Shown in pieces: positions 9,058 to 17,508 of a stretch of DNA of 64,000 bases; the first letter of the stretch is position 1; every line of letters starts with the position of its first letter. The DNA comes from PRO6 sp035565775 (GTDB lineage Bacteria; Pseudomonadota; Alphaproteobacteria; Rhizobiales; Xanthobacteraceae): assembly GCA_035565775.1 (NCBI GenBank), contig DATMRW010000030.1:310001-374000 (forward strand), in the 5' to 3' direction. A program made the translations under genes and the position numbers. The notes beneath the pieces were generated by a model. It was not told where the DNA came from. It saw only the letters and a program-made list of their open reading frames with translations, and searched no databases.

Positions 9058-10191
9058 CTAAGCCACAATGGCGGCTTGGCGTAGTTGATCTCTGACCTCG
9101 GCTGCAATCGCCCGGTAAATCTCCGCGTGCACACTGTTCGGCGCCTGCTCGACGATCGGCGTGCCTGCGTCGGACATTTCCCGGATTGACAGGTCGAGCG
9201 GCACCTCGCCCAGAAATGGCGTGCCGAGACGCTCGGCCTCAACCTTCGCTCCGCCGTGGCCAAAAATGTCCGCGCGCGTACCGCAGCCGGGGCAATTGAA
9301 ATAGCTCATATTTTCGACCAGCCCGAGCACCGGCACGTCGATCTTCCTGAACATCGCGATACCGCGGCGCGCGTCGATCAGGGCAAGATCCTGCGGCGTC
9401 GAAACGATCACCGCGCCATCGAGCGGCGCCTTTTGCGCCAGCGTCAGTTGCACGTCGCCGGTACCGGGCGGCATGTCGATGAGCAGAACATCGAGCCGGC
9501 CCCATTCGACATCGGCTAGCATCTGCGTCACCGCCGAGGAGATCATCGGCCCGCGCCAGATCAGCGCGGTGCGGTCCTCGACCAGAAAGCCGATCGACAT
9601 CACCGCAATGCCATAGCGCCAGATCGGCACCATCTTCTTCGCGCTGTTGATCTCCGGCTTCTGATGGACGCCGAACATGCGCGGCATCGAGGGGCCGTAG
9701 ATGTCGGCATCGAGCACGCCGACGCGCAGCCCGAGATCGCGCAGGCCGAGCGCGAGGTTGAGTGTCGTCGTCGACTTGCCGACGCCACCCTTGCCCGAGG
9801 CCACCGCGATCACCGCGCTCACGCCAGGCAGTTCGACCTTGCCGGACTGCCGCGGCGCGCGGCGGCCGCCGGCTGGATCGCGATGGGCAGAGACATTGGG
9901 AATGCCCGGCGCGGCTTGCGGAGCGGGGGCGGCGGCCGCACCCGCCTTGCGCTGGGCGGTCAGCACCGCGAGCGCGCCGACGGCTCCCGGAACGCTGCGT
10001 GCGGCGTGCTCGGCCTCGGTGCGCACGCGCTCCCATGCCTTCGCCTCGGCGGCATCGACGGTAATCGAAAAGAATATCCTGCCGTTCGAAATCGAGATGT
10101 CCGATAGCGTCCCGGTGCTCGGCAACGGCACGCCCTCCGGCGACAAGACCCCGGCCAACTTGGCGAGCACGATTTCCTTGGTGACGCTCAA
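9058..10191 (-). CDS. mrp: Mrp/ApbC-type iron-sulfur cluster carrier P-loop ATPase
   Basis: Cytoplasmic ATPase that binds and transfers Fe-S clusters to apoproteins. It has an N-terminal MIP18-like domain (about 1-85), an Ala/Pro-rich linker, then the P-loop ASGKGGVGKST near residue 130 and the deviant Walker and switch motifs DADIYGPSMPRMFG and LIDMPPGTGDVQL. The cluster-binding CPGCG is near residue 300. The frame is open to 10224, but a GAGGAG site sits just before GTG 10194 and TTG 10191. I choose the TTG, which gives MSVTKEIVL like homologues; the GTG is almost as likely. It is divergent from the dehydrogenase at 10375. Confidence 0.93.
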   Translation of the reverse strand: MSVTKEIVLAKLAGVLSPEGVPLPSTGTLSDISISNGRIFFSITVDAAEAKAWERVRTEAEHAARSVPGAVGALAVLTAQRKAGAAAAPAPQAAPGIPNVSAHRDPAGGRRAPRQSGKVELPGVSAVIAVASGKGGVGKSTTTLNLALGLRDLGLRVGVLDADIYGPSMPRMFGVHQKPEINSAKKMVPIWRYGIAVMSIGFLVEDRTALIWRGPMISSAVTQMLADVEWGRLDVLLIDMPPGTGDVQLTLAQKAPLDGAVIVSTPQDLALIDARRGIAMFRKIDVPVLGLVENMSYFNCPGCGTRADIFGHGGAKVEAERLGTPFLGEVPLDLSIREMSDAGTPIVEQAPNSVHAEIYRAIAAEVRDQLRQAAIVA

Positions 10192-10374
10192 CACACTCTC
10201 CTCAACAATCCCGCAATCCGGCAACCGCCGGACTCTAGTTCATCGCAACCCAAACCGGAAACACTGTCAGGCCCTCCGCATCTCTGCGAAGCTCCCGCCC
10301 GACCCCGCAATTGACGCCTGTTCCATCAAGTCGTCATATTGTCAAAGCTCCGCACAAGAAAAGGGACGATATCG

Positions 10375-11244
10375 ATGGCTAAAGTTGCATTTCTCGGTCT
10401 CGGCGTCATGGGCTTCCCCATGGCGGGACATCTTGCCACCAAGGGGGGGCACGAGGTTACCGTCTACAATCGGACTGAGGCCAAGGCCAAGGCGTGGGTC
10501 GAGAAGTTCGGCGGACGCTCTGCTCCCACGCCGCGCGCCGCCGCCGAGGGGCAGGATTTTGTGATGGCCTGCGTCGGCAACGACAACGACCTGCGCTCCG
10601 TCACGATCGGCGCCGATGGCGCCTTCTCCGGGATGAAGTCCGGGGCGATTTTTGTTGATCATACCACCGCTTCCGCCGAGATTGCGCGCGAACTAAACGC
10701 CGACGCGAAAACGCGCGGCCTGCACTTCGTCGATGCGCCCGTCTCGGGCGGCCAGGCCGGCGCCGAAAACGGTGTCCTGACTGTGATGTGCGGCGGCGAT
10801 CCGGGCGACTACGCGCGCGCCGAGCCGGTGATCGCGGCCTATGCGCGGATGTGCCGCCTGATCGGCCCCGCCGGCGCCGGCCAGCTCACCAAAATGGTCA
10901 ACCAGATCTGCATCGCCGGCCTGGTCCAGGGCCTTTCCGAGGGCATCCACTTCGCCAAGAGCGCGGGCCTCGACATCGAAGCGGTGATCCAGACCATCTC
11001 CAAAGGCGCGGCGCAGTCCTGGCAGATGGAAAACCGCTACAAGACCATGGATGAAGGCAAATACGAATTCGGCTTCGCCGTCGAATGGATGCGCAAGGAT
11101 CTCGGCATCTGCCTGAGCGAGGCCAAGCGCAACGGCGCAAGCCTGCCGGTGACGGCGCTGGTCGACAATTTTTACGCGGAAGTCGAGAAGATGGGCGGCC
11201 GCCGCTGGGATACGTCGAGCCTTCTCGCGCGGTTGCAGCGCTGA
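10375..11244 (+). CDS. NAD(P)-dependent beta-hydroxyacid dehydrogenase
   Basis: Family of 3-hydroxyisobutyrate, tartronate semialdehyde and 6-phosphogluconate-like dehydrogenases; 289 residues from the ATG at 10375, which has GGGA upstream. A longer frame from 10339 adds an unlikely extension. The Rossmann motif VAFLGLGVMGFPMAGHLA opens the protein. The substrate-binding DAPVSGGQAGAENG is near residue 120, and the catalytic lysine lies in GAGQLTKMVNQ near residue 170. The helical C-terminal domain is complete. The exact substrate cannot be read from sequence. It is a stand-alone gene opposite mrp. Confidence 0.88.
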   Translation: MAKVAFLGLGVMGFPMAGHLATKGGHEVTVYNRTEAKAKAWVEKFGGRSAPTPRAAAEGQDFVMACVGNDNDLRSVTIGADGAFSGMKSGAIFVDHTTASAEIARELNADAKTRGLHFVDAPVSGGQAGAENGVLTVMCGGDPGDYARAEPVIAAYARMCRLIGPAGAGQLTKMVNQICIAGLVQGLSEGIHFAKSAGLDIEAVIQTISKGAAQSWQMENRYKTMDEGKYEFGFAVEWMRKDLGICLSEAKRNGASLPVTALVDNFYAEVEKMGGRRWDTSSLLARLQR

Positions 11245-11500
11245 TCGCGATTGCGCGACGGACGCATGCCGCGCGCCGTCGCGCACTTTTACCACCGTCT
11301 ACGTGAAATCACCGTTCCTTGCGCAAAATCAATCGGCTGCACGCCGAGCGCGATCCGGTTTGCAAACATCTTTCCAGCAAAAATTAGCTGGCTGTTAACC
11401 CAAATAGTTTGCTCCTTAAGTGTGGCCTTAATCATTTCTGGAGAAAGATTGGGGTAAAGAAACCGTTGCGTCGCGCGTTCATGGTGTTGCGTATCTCAAA

Positions 11501-13114
11501 ATGAGTGAGTCCGCCGACAGGCCAGAGGTAGCCGTCAATCCGGCCGAACCGGTCGTCAATCCCGCGGCGACGCGGCATCGCCGGACATCGGCGCAGCGCG
11601 TGCGCGAAGTGCGCGACCGCCTCACCTCGACAAGCGGCACGCGCCCGGCTTTCGACCACGAACTCCTGCGCCAGTATGCCGAAGCGCGATTGTCGGCCTC
11701 ATTAGTCGTTGTGCTTTTGGTGGTTGCGGCCGGCTCGATCTTCGCCTTTTGGTCCAATCCGGTCGGGGCAATCCTGTGGTCGTGCGGCATTCTCGGCGTC
11801 CACGCCGTCATCGTCAGCGTCTGCAAAAGCTTTTTGAAGGAAACGCCGACCTCGACCTCCAACCGCAAATGGCGGCTGCGCTTCACCCTGCTCGATCTGC
11901 TCTACGGCCTGTCCTGGACCGCGATCCTGATCGCGCCGGCCGAGCCCGGCCTCGTCACCAACGTCCTCGTGATGTTCGTGCTGCTGCCGGTCGTCGCGGT
12001 GTCGAGCATGATGGCGGCGAGCCTGCCGATCGCCGCCTTCGCCGCGACGGTGCCGGTGACGCTCGCGATCGCCCTCAACTTCATCATGCGCGAGACGCTC
12101 GACAACTACATCCTCGCCTTTCTTGCAGTCGCTGCAGAGGGTTACTTCGCCCTGCTCGCCCATCGCCTGCACGCCACGACGCTGGTGACGCTGGAAGCCC
12201 GCGCCGAGAAGGACGCGCTGATCGGCGAGCTGGAGCAGGCCAAGGCGATTTCCGACGAAGCCCGCTTCCGGGCCGAGGCGGCGAACGTCGCAAAATCGCG
12301 CTTCCTCGCGCAGATGAGCCATGAGTTGCGCACGCCGCTCAACGCCATTCTCGGCTTTTCCGAGGTGATGAAGAGCGAAATTTTCGGCAAGCACGCGCTG
12401 CCGGCCTACAAGGACTACTCCGCCGACATCCACAATTCCGGCGTCCACCTTCTCAACCTCATCAACGAGATTCTTGACCTCTCGCGCATCGAGGCCGGGC
12501 GCTACGAGTTGAACGAGGAAGCGATCTCGCTGGCGAGCATCGTCGGCAACTGCCACCACCTCCTCAAGCTGCGCGCCTCGAGCCGCAGCATTACCATTCA
12601 CGAGCTGTTCGAGCAGGAGATGCCGAAAGTCTGGGGCGACGAGCGCGCCGTCCGGCAGATCGTGCTCAACCTGTTGTCGAACGCGATCAAGTTCACGCCG
12701 CAGGGCGGCGAAATCTGGCTCAAGGTCGGCTGGACCGCGTCGGGCGGCCAGTATCTCAGCGTCAAGGACAACGGCGCCGGCATCCCGGAAGAGGAAATCC
12801 CGATCGTGCTCGCCTCCTTCGGTCAGGGCTCAAGCTCGATCAAATCGGCCGAACAGGGCGCGGGCCTCGGCCTGCCCATCGCCAAAAGCCTGGTCGATCT
12901 GCACGGCGGCACGTTCACGCTCAAATCGAAGCTGCGGATCGGCACCGAGGTCATCGTCACCTTCCCGCCCGAGCGGGTGATGTCGGCGCTGGCGCCGCTG
13001 CCGGAAACCTCGCCGTCGATCCAGCCGGATTGGGAGAGCACGCAGACTTCCCGCCCCCAATCGACAGGAGTGCGCAGCCGGACCATCATGAAAGCCGGAA
13101 CGACCTTTTCATGA
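11501..13114 (+). CDS. Membrane-bound sensor histidine kinase
   Basis: A 537-residue kinase with a Thr/Arg-rich cytoplasmic head (1-60), then about six membrane helices between residues 65 and 225 and no obvious periplasmic sensor domain. The HisKA box is FLAQMSHELRTPLNAILGF with phospho-acceptor H274. The ATPase part carries the N box (VLNLLSNAIKFTPQGGE), G1 (DNGAGIPEEE) and G2 (GAGLGLPIAKSL). The HisKA sequence resembles the PleC/DivJ/PdhS group, but no PAS domain is present. No response regulator is adjacent, so it is an orphan kinase. Three TTAA blocks lie upstream at 11395-11431. Confidence 0.88.
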   Translation: MSESADRPEVAVNPAEPVVNPAATRHRRTSAQRVREVRDRLTSTSGTRPAFDHELLRQYAEARLSASLVVVLLVVAAGSIFAFWSNPVGAILWSCGILGVHAVIVSVCKSFLKETPTSTSNRKWRLRFTLLDLLYGLSWTAILIAPAEPGLVTNVLVMFVLLPVVAVSSMMAASLPIAAFAATVPVTLAIALNFIMRETLDNYILAFLAVAAEGYFALLAHRLHATTLVTLEARAEKDALIGELEQAKAISDEARFRAEAANVAKSRFLAQMSHELRTPLNAILGFSEVMKSEIFGKHALPAYKDYSADIHNSGVHLLNLINEILDLSRIEAGRYELNEEAISLASIVGNCHHLLKLRASSRSITIHELFEQEMPKVWGDERAVRQIVLNLLSNAIKFTPQGGEIWLKVGWTASGGQYLSVKDNGAGIPEEEIPIVLASFGQGSSSIKSAEQGAGLGLPIAKSLVDLHGGTFTLKSKLRIGTEVIVTFPPERVMSALAPLPETSPSIQPDWESTQTSRPQSTGVRSRTIMKAGTTFS

Positions 13115-13150
13115 TACCAGCTCCAATATCTGCGTCCCCGCTTTCCGTTC

Positions 13151-13375
13151 ATGCCGTTGCCGTCCCTTCCTGCAATGATTTCTCCCTGCCGCGACATCTG
13201 CGACATCGACGCGCTCAGCCAGCTCTGCTCCGGCTGCGGCCGCACGCTTGCGGAAATCGCCAGTTGGTCCTCGCTCAGCGACGACGAGCGCGCCGCGATC
13301 ATGGCGCAGCTGCCCGCGCGCATGACCAACGCCGGGCTCCCGCCATCCGAACGCGCCGCGCCGCGCTCAAGCTGA
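13151..13375 (+). CDS. DUF1289 small cysteine-containing protein
   Basis: A 74-residue protein; the conserved part begins at SPCRDICDIDALSQLCSGCG, whose four cysteines are the DUF1289 signature and may bind metal, then continues with RTLAEIASWSSLSDDERAAI. The ATG at 13175 is an equally good start, since the first eight residues lie outside the domain. Function is unknown; in many proteobacteria it neighbours redox or RNA-modifying genes. It is followed 10 bases later by the retropepsin-like gene, so the two are likely co-transcribed. Confidence 0.8.
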   Translation: MPLPSLPAMISPCRDICDIDALSQLCSGCGRTLAEIASWSSLSDDERAAIMAQLPARMTNAGLPPSERAAPRSS

Positions 13376-13385
13376 CGGGTGCGCC

Positions 13386-13898
13386 GTGATCCGTTTTCTG
13401 CTGATCTTTTCGGTGCTCGCAGGCACCGCCGGCGCGGTGCTCGCCTATGGCGATCCGCAACGAATTTCGCTGGCGCGCGACATCATCGCCGATCTTCTCG
13501 TCAGCGCCCATCCGCCGGCGCCGCGCACGGTCGATATCGAACGCACCTCATCGGGCGACTTCGCCCTGCGGGCCACCATCAACGGCGCCCCGGCGTCGAT
13601 GATCGTCGACACCGGCGCGACGTCGGTGGTGCTGACCTATGAGACCGCCAAGGCCGCTGGGCTGCCACTGGAACTGCTCGACTACAACGTCGCAGTCGAT
13701 ACCGCCAACGGCCGGATGCATGCCGCCCGGTTGACGCTGGACCAGATCGCCATCGGCAAGCTGGTCGAGCGCTCGGTGCCGGCGCTGGTCGTGCCGCGCG
13801 GGCAGATGAAGAACAACCTGCTCGGCATGAGCTTTCTCGACCGGCTGGAAAGCTGGGAAGTGCGCGCCGACCGTCTGACGCTGAACGGCTATCCGTAG
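13386..13898 (+). CDS. Retropepsin-like aspartic protease, TIGR02281 family
   Basis: A 170-residue single-lobe aspartyl protease. A GTG start gives an N-terminal membrane anchor (IRFLLIFSVLAGTAGAVLAYG), then a protease domain with the catalytic motif MIVDTGATSVVLT (D75) and the flap-like GQMKNNLLGMSFLDRL near residues 138-153. As in retroviral proteases, one Asp per chain implies a dimer. Its substrates are unknown; it presumably faces the periplasm. Only 11 bases separate its end from the convergent dusA. Confidence 0.85.
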   Translation: MIRFLLIFSVLAGTAGAVLAYGDPQRISLARDIIADLLVSAHPPAPRTVDIERTSSGDFALRATINGAPASMIVDTGATSVVLTYETAKAAGLPLELLDYNVAVDTANGRMHAARLTLDQIAIGKLVERSVPALVVPRGQMKNNLLGMSFLDRLESWEVRADRLTLNGYP

Positions 13899-13909
13899 GG
13901 CGCGGCTCC

Positions 13910-14926
13910 TTATGCCGCGGCCGCGGTTTCCTCGTCGCGCACGCAGGCCATCGCAGCCGCCAGCACCTCGAAGCCGTTGCCCGCCTTGACGCCCTGCTCC
14001 GACAGCATGCGGCGGAACGCGCGCGCCCCCGGCACAGCCTGAAACGCGCCGACCATGTGCCGCGTCATTGCGTGCAGCTTGTACCCCGATGCAACAAGCT
14101 CGCGGATATGCGGCTCCATCGCCGTCAGTGCCGCCTTCATGCTGTCATGCGGCGCGGCTTCGCCGAAAAGCTCGGGATCGACCGCCAATAGCCGCCACGG
14201 GTCGTGATATGCGGCGCGGCCCATCATCACGCCATCGACGCGCTCGAGATGGCGTTTCGCCTCCTCGATGCTGCCGATGCCGCCGTTGATGATGATCGGC
14301 ATAGCGGGCATCGCCGCCTTGAGCCGGTAGACCCGATCGTAGTCGAGCGGCGGAATATCGCGATTCTCCTGCGGCGACAGGCCCTTCAGCCATGCCTTGC
14401 GCGCATGGACGATGATCGCGTCGGTGCCGGCGGCAGCCACCGCCTGCGCCAGCGCGTCGAGCGCCACCTCCGGGTCCTGGTCGTCGATGCCGATCCGGCA
14501 TTTGACCGTCACCGGTACCCGCACGGCCTCTTTCATCCCGGCGACGCATTCGGCCACGAGCTGCGGCTCGGCCATCAGGCAGGCGCCGAAGCGGCCTTCC
14601 TGCACGCGGTCCGACGGGCAGCCGACATTGAGGTTAATCTCGTCATAGCCGAAATCCTCGCCGATCTTCGCGCTGATCGCGAGGTCCGCCGGGTTCGACC
14701 CGCCGAGTTGCAGCGCGACCGGATGCTCCTTGGCGCTGAAGCCGATCAGCCGCTCGCGATCGCCATGGATCACCGCGCCGGTCGTCACCATCTCAGTGTA
14801 GAGCAGCGCCCGCCGCGACAAAGCGCGATGGAACTGGCGGCAATAGCGGTCAGTCCAGGCCATCATCGGCGCGATGGAGAATTTGGCTTGATAGTTCAAG
14901 GCGATACGAGGCTCTGAAAATTGCAT
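13910..14926 (-). CDS. dusA: tRNA-dihydrouridine(20/20a) synthase
   Basis: FMN-dependent reductase that converts uridine to dihydrouridine in the tRNA D-loop. FMN-binding SIAPMMAWTDRYCR opens the barrel at residue 17. The active-site region NLNVGCPSDRVQEGRFGACLM spans residues 99-118 and includes the invariant cysteine (C116 in FGACLM). VHARKAWLKGLSPQENR near 175 is the signature that separates DusA from DusB and DusC. The FMN phosphate segment INGGIGSIEEA and MMGRAAYHDPW are also present. The length of 338 residues is normal. It converges on the protease gene. Confidence 0.95.
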   Translation of the reverse strand: MQFSEPRIALNYQAKFSIAPMMAWTDRYCRQFHRALSRRALLYTEMVTTGAVIHGDRERLIGFSAKEHPVALQLGGSNPADLAISAKIGEDFGYDEINLNVGCPSDRVQEGRFGACLMAEPQLVAECVAGMKEAVRVPVTVKCRIGIDDQDPEVALDALAQAVAAAGTDAIIVHARKAWLKGLSPQENRDIPPLDYDRVYRLKAAMPAMPIIINGGIGSIEEAKRHLERVDGVMMGRAAYHDPWRLLAVDPELFGEAAPHDSMKAALTAMEPHIRELVASGYKLHAMTRHMVGAFQAVPGARAFRRMLSEQGVKAGNGFEVLAAAMACVRDEETAAAA

Positions 14927-14998
14927 TTGCGGCGGATCAGGAACGGCTTTTACCGCGTCTTCGCCGGGAATGCACCCCTGCCCGCCCTCGCCCGCACC

Positions 14999-16279
14999 TC
15001 ACGTCCCGTGATCCCTCTCGGGGGCTGGCCGCTGCGCCGCGCTGGAGCTGAGCCGGTCGAGATGCATGCGGATATGCGCGGCCTCGGCCGCGGTATTGGC
15101 CAGCGCAATCGCCCGGTCGAACGCCTCGCGCGCTTCCTGTTCCCGGCCAAGGCTCAGCAGCAATCCGCCCCTGAGGCCGTAAAAATGAAAATAGCCGGAT
15201 AGCTGCCCCTCCAGCGGCTCGATCATTTCCAATGCCGCTTCCGCGCCGCGCAGCTTGGAGACGGCAACCGCGCGGTTGAGCGTGATCACCGGCGAGGGCT
15301 GCAAACGTTCCAGCACGGCATACAGATGATCGATCTGGCCCCAGTCCGTATCTTCAGGCCGCGCCGCCCGGGCATGAACCGCGGCGATCGCCGCCTGCAA
15401 CTGATACGGCCCCGGCGACTGGTGCCGCATCGCCTTGTCGATGAGCGCCAGCCCCTCGTCGATCATCTTGCCGTTCCAGAGGCTGCGGTCCTGCTCGTCG
15501 AGCAAGACGATGGCGCCAGTCTCATCGATCCGCGCTGCCGCCCGTGCGTGCTGGAGCAGCATCAGGGCGGTGAGGCCCATGATCTCCGGCTCGGCGCGAA
15601 ACAGCTTGAGCAGCAGCCGCGACAGACGGATGGCTTCATCGCATAGCGGCTGGCGCATGTGCGCCTCCCCGCCGCTCGCGGAATAGCCCTCGTTGAACAA
15701 CAGATAGATCATCGCCGCGACCGCCGCGAGCCGCTCGGAGCGCTCGACCGGCCCCGGCGCGCCGAACGGCACATCGGCCTCCGCGATCCGCCGCTTGGCC
15801 CGGGTGATGCGCTGCTCCATCGCGCTTTCCGAAACGAGAAACGCCCGCGCGATCTCCTTCACGGTAAGGCCTGAGACGACGCGCAGTGCCAGCGCGATCT
15901 GCTGGGTCGCCGGCAGCTCCGGATGGCAGCAGACGAACAGCAGCCGCAAAATGTCGTCGCGATAATGCGAGTGATCGAGCCGCTCGACGAGCTCGCTTTC
16001 GGTGTCGCCAAGATCAGACAGCACCGCCTCGTCCGGCAACGGCTCGCTGCGGCGGTCGCGCCGCAACGTATCGACGCCGAAATTGCGGCCGACCATGATC
16101 AGCCACGCCACGACATCGCGCGGCGGCCCGTTCTGCGGCCAGCTCCGCAGGGCCCGGAGGCACGCTTCCTGAAACGCCTCCTCGGCGCGGTCGAGATCGC
16201 GGAAATAACGCAGCAGCGCCGCGATCACCTGCGGGCGCGCCGCGCTTAAGGAAGCATCCATCCAGCCAATGTCGCTCAC
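14999..16279 (-). CDS. ECF sigma factor, ECF42-type with TPR-like C-terminal extension
   Basis: RNA polymerase sigma factor of about 426 residues. Sigma region 2 (DRAEEAFQEACLRALRSWP, then VAWLIMVGRNFGVDTLRRDR) lies in the first 85 residues. Region 4 (GLTVKEIARAFLVSESAMEQ) is near 150. The long C-terminal part (about 185-426) has the DUF6596-type segment MIYLLFNEGYSASGG and TPR-like helices, and replaces an anti-sigma factor as regulator in this group. The start is a GTG at 16279 that overlaps the stop of the upstream YCII gene (GTGA), so the pair is translationally coupled. A longer open frame runs up to 16642 but is not coding. ECF42 factors are known to pair with DGPF proteins, as here. 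Confidence 0.9.
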   Translation of the reverse strand: MSDIGWMDASLSAARPQVIAALLRYFRDLDRAEEAFQEACLRALRSWPQNGPPRDVVAWLIMVGRNFGVDTLRRDRRSEPLPDEAVLSDLGDTESELVERLDHSHYRDDILRLLFVCCHPELPATQQIALALRVVSGLTVKEIARAFLVSESAMEQRITRAKRRIAEADVPFGAPGPVERSERLAAVAAMIYLLFNEGYSASGGEAHMRQPLCDEAIRLSRLLLKLFRAEPEIMGLTALMLLQHARAAARIDETGAIVLLDEQDRSLWNGKMIDEGLALIDKAMRHQSPGPYQLQAAIAAVHARAARPEDTDWGQIDHLYAVLERLQPSPVITLNRAVAVSKLRGAEAALEMIEPLEGQLSGYFHFYGLRGGLLLSLGREQEAREAFDRAIALANTAAEAAHIRMHLDRLSSSAAQRPAPERDHGT

Positions 16280-16659
16280 CGGCTTTGCACCCCCGGCAAA
16301 TAAATTCCCACCGGACGGATCTCGTAAGCGCCGCCGGGATTTGCATGCGCAAGATCGCGGGCGATGGCGACCGCCTCCTCCAGCGTCTCGCAATCGACGA
16401 GATAGAAGCCGAGCAACTGTTCCTTGGTTTCGGCGAACGGCCCGTCGATCACGAGCGCTTGATCCTGCTTGCCGTCGAGGCCCTTGCGGACCGTGGTCGC
16501 CGCCGTTGTCGGCATCAACCGGGCGACCGGGCCGAGCCTTCCGGCGGCGGCGACCTTGCCATGGACCTGATCGAGACGCACCATCACGGCGTCGTCCTCC
16601 TCCTTGCTCCACGAGCAGACGAAATCCTCGGAGTGGTAACAAAATATCGCGTACTTCAT
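16276..16659 (-). CDS. YCII-related DGPF-motif protein
   Basis: A 127-residue ferredoxin-like YCII domain protein starting at the ATG at 16659 (MKYAIFCYHSED). The eponymous motif is IDGPFAETKEQLLGFYLVD near residues 75-93. The biochemical role is unknown; YCII proteins are small dimers with proposed hydrolase or dehalogenase-like pockets. It is the first gene of the two-gene operon with the ECF42 sigma factor. Its promoter at 16685-16712 is a candidate target of that same sigma factor, implying positive autoregulation. Longer frame extensions upstream of 16659 have no coding character. Confidence 0.9.
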   Translation of the reverse strand: MKYAIFCYHSEDFVCSWSKEEDDAVMVRLDQVHGKVAAAGRLGPVARLMPTTAATTVRKGLDGKQDQALVIDGPFAETKEQLLGFYLVDCETLEEAVAIARDLAHANPGGAYEIRPVGIYLPGVQSR

Positions 16660-16684
16660 GTGATCTTCCCTGCAGGCCTTACGA

Positions 16685-16712
16685 GAACGGATGAGCCGGG
16701 CATCTTCCGACA
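16685..16712 (-). promoter_or_regulatory. Candidate ECF promoter of the DGPF-sigma operon
   Basis: On the minus strand TGTCGG (16712-16707), a 17-base spacer and CGTTCTC (from 16689) form an ECF-like -35/-10 pair. It lies about 26 bases before the ATG at 16659. The same layout occurs on the opposite strand for the SRPBCC gene. Confidence 0.65.
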
Positions 16713-16760
16713 CATCGTGGCAAAAATCATCCGCCGGCCGCCCAAAAATAACCGGCCCCC

Positions 16761-16790
16761 TGTCGGAAAAGCCCGAGCCGGTTCGTCCTT
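16761..16790 (+). promoter_or_regulatory. Candidate ECF promoter of the SRPBCC gene
   Basis: TGTCGG at 16761-16766, a 17-base spacer and CGTCCTT from 16784 match the divergent promoter at 16685-16712 in both boxes and in spacer length. The start codon of the SRPBCC gene is 48 bases further on. Confidence 0.65.
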
Positions 16791-16831
16791 CGCAAATACG
16801 GCCACTGCACACCGCGAAAAGGAGAGCTTTT

Positions 16832-17314
16832 ATGCACGGTACCGCCAAATCAGTCCCGCTTTCAGAGCGCCAGCTCACGCTGACCCGCCTGATCGATGCG
16901 ACGCCCGACAAGGTCTATCGCGCCTGGACCGAGCCAGAACTTCTCAAGCAGTGGTTTTGCCCGCGCCCCTACCAGACGATCGAGGCGGTGTTCGATGTCC
17001 GCCCCGGCGGCAGCAGTTATCTCGTGATGCGCTCGCCCGAGGGGCAGGACATGCCCAGCCACGGCGTCTATCTCGAAGTCGTCCCCAACCGCCGCCTAGT
17101 GATGACCGACGCCTACAGGACGGCGTGGGAGCCGTCCGACAAGCCGTTCTTGACGATCGACCTCAGCTTCGAGGAAGAGGACGGCAAGACCCGCTACACG
17201 GCGCGCGTCTATCATTGGACCGCCGAGGATCGTGCGACCCACGAACAGATGGGCTTCCATACCGGCTGGTCGATCGCCACCGACCAGCTCGAAGAAGTCC
17301 TCGCCAGGCTCTGA
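16832..17314 (+). CDS. SRPBCC (AHSA1-like) domain protein
   Basis: A 160-residue protein of the START/Bet v 1-like superfamily with a hydrophobic cavity, AHSA1 branch. Features are LTRLIDATPDKVYRAWTEPE (about 17-36), LLKQWFCP, FDVRPGGSSYLVM and the C-terminal helix GFHTGWSIATDQLEEVL. The ATG at 16832 has AAAGGAGAG upstream; earlier in-frame starts are rejected. These proteins often accompany ECF42 or ArsR regulators, and the shared promoter motif puts it in the regulon of the divergent sigma factor. The ligand is unknown. Confidence 0.88.
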   Translation: MHGTAKSVPLSERQLTLTRLIDATPDKVYRAWTEPELLKQWFCPRPYQTIEAVFDVRPGGSSYLVMRSPEGQDMPSHGVYLEVVPNRRLVMTDAYRTAWEPSDKPFLTIDLSFEEEDGKTRYTARVYHWTAEDRATHEQMGFHTGWSIATDQLEEVLARL

Positions 17315-17349
17315 CCTCGGCCTCCCCTTCAGAATTTTCGAGCCCTGCA

Positions 17350-17376
17350 AGGGAGCGTCATTCGCTCCCTTATTTT
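17350..17376 (+). terminator. Rho-independent terminator after the SRPBCC gene
   Basis: An 8-bp stem AGGGAGCG with CGCTCCCT around a TCATT loop, followed by TATTTT. It is 36 bases after the SRPBCC stop codon. Confidence 0.8.
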
Positions 17377-17508
17377 CGCGGCCACGCGGCTCGCGCGGGC
17401 AGCGCTTCAGCAATCGCTATTTGATGTAATGTAAATATATGTTATAAGGTGCTCGGCTCGCTCGTGAGGCGAACCTGATCGAAGATGTGTCATGCGCTGA
17501 GCTGAACC

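Noticed and set aside
11395..11431. Three TTAA blocks upstream of the kinase at 11501, resembling CtrA sites
   Set aside because: The closest pair is spaced by eight bases, not seven, and the other by 17; suggestive only.
17421..17434. Possible FNR/NnrR box before nnrS (TTGAT-N4-TGTAA)
   Set aside because: The left half is perfect but the right half differs from ATCAA at two positions, and the region is locally AT-rich by chance; not enough to call.
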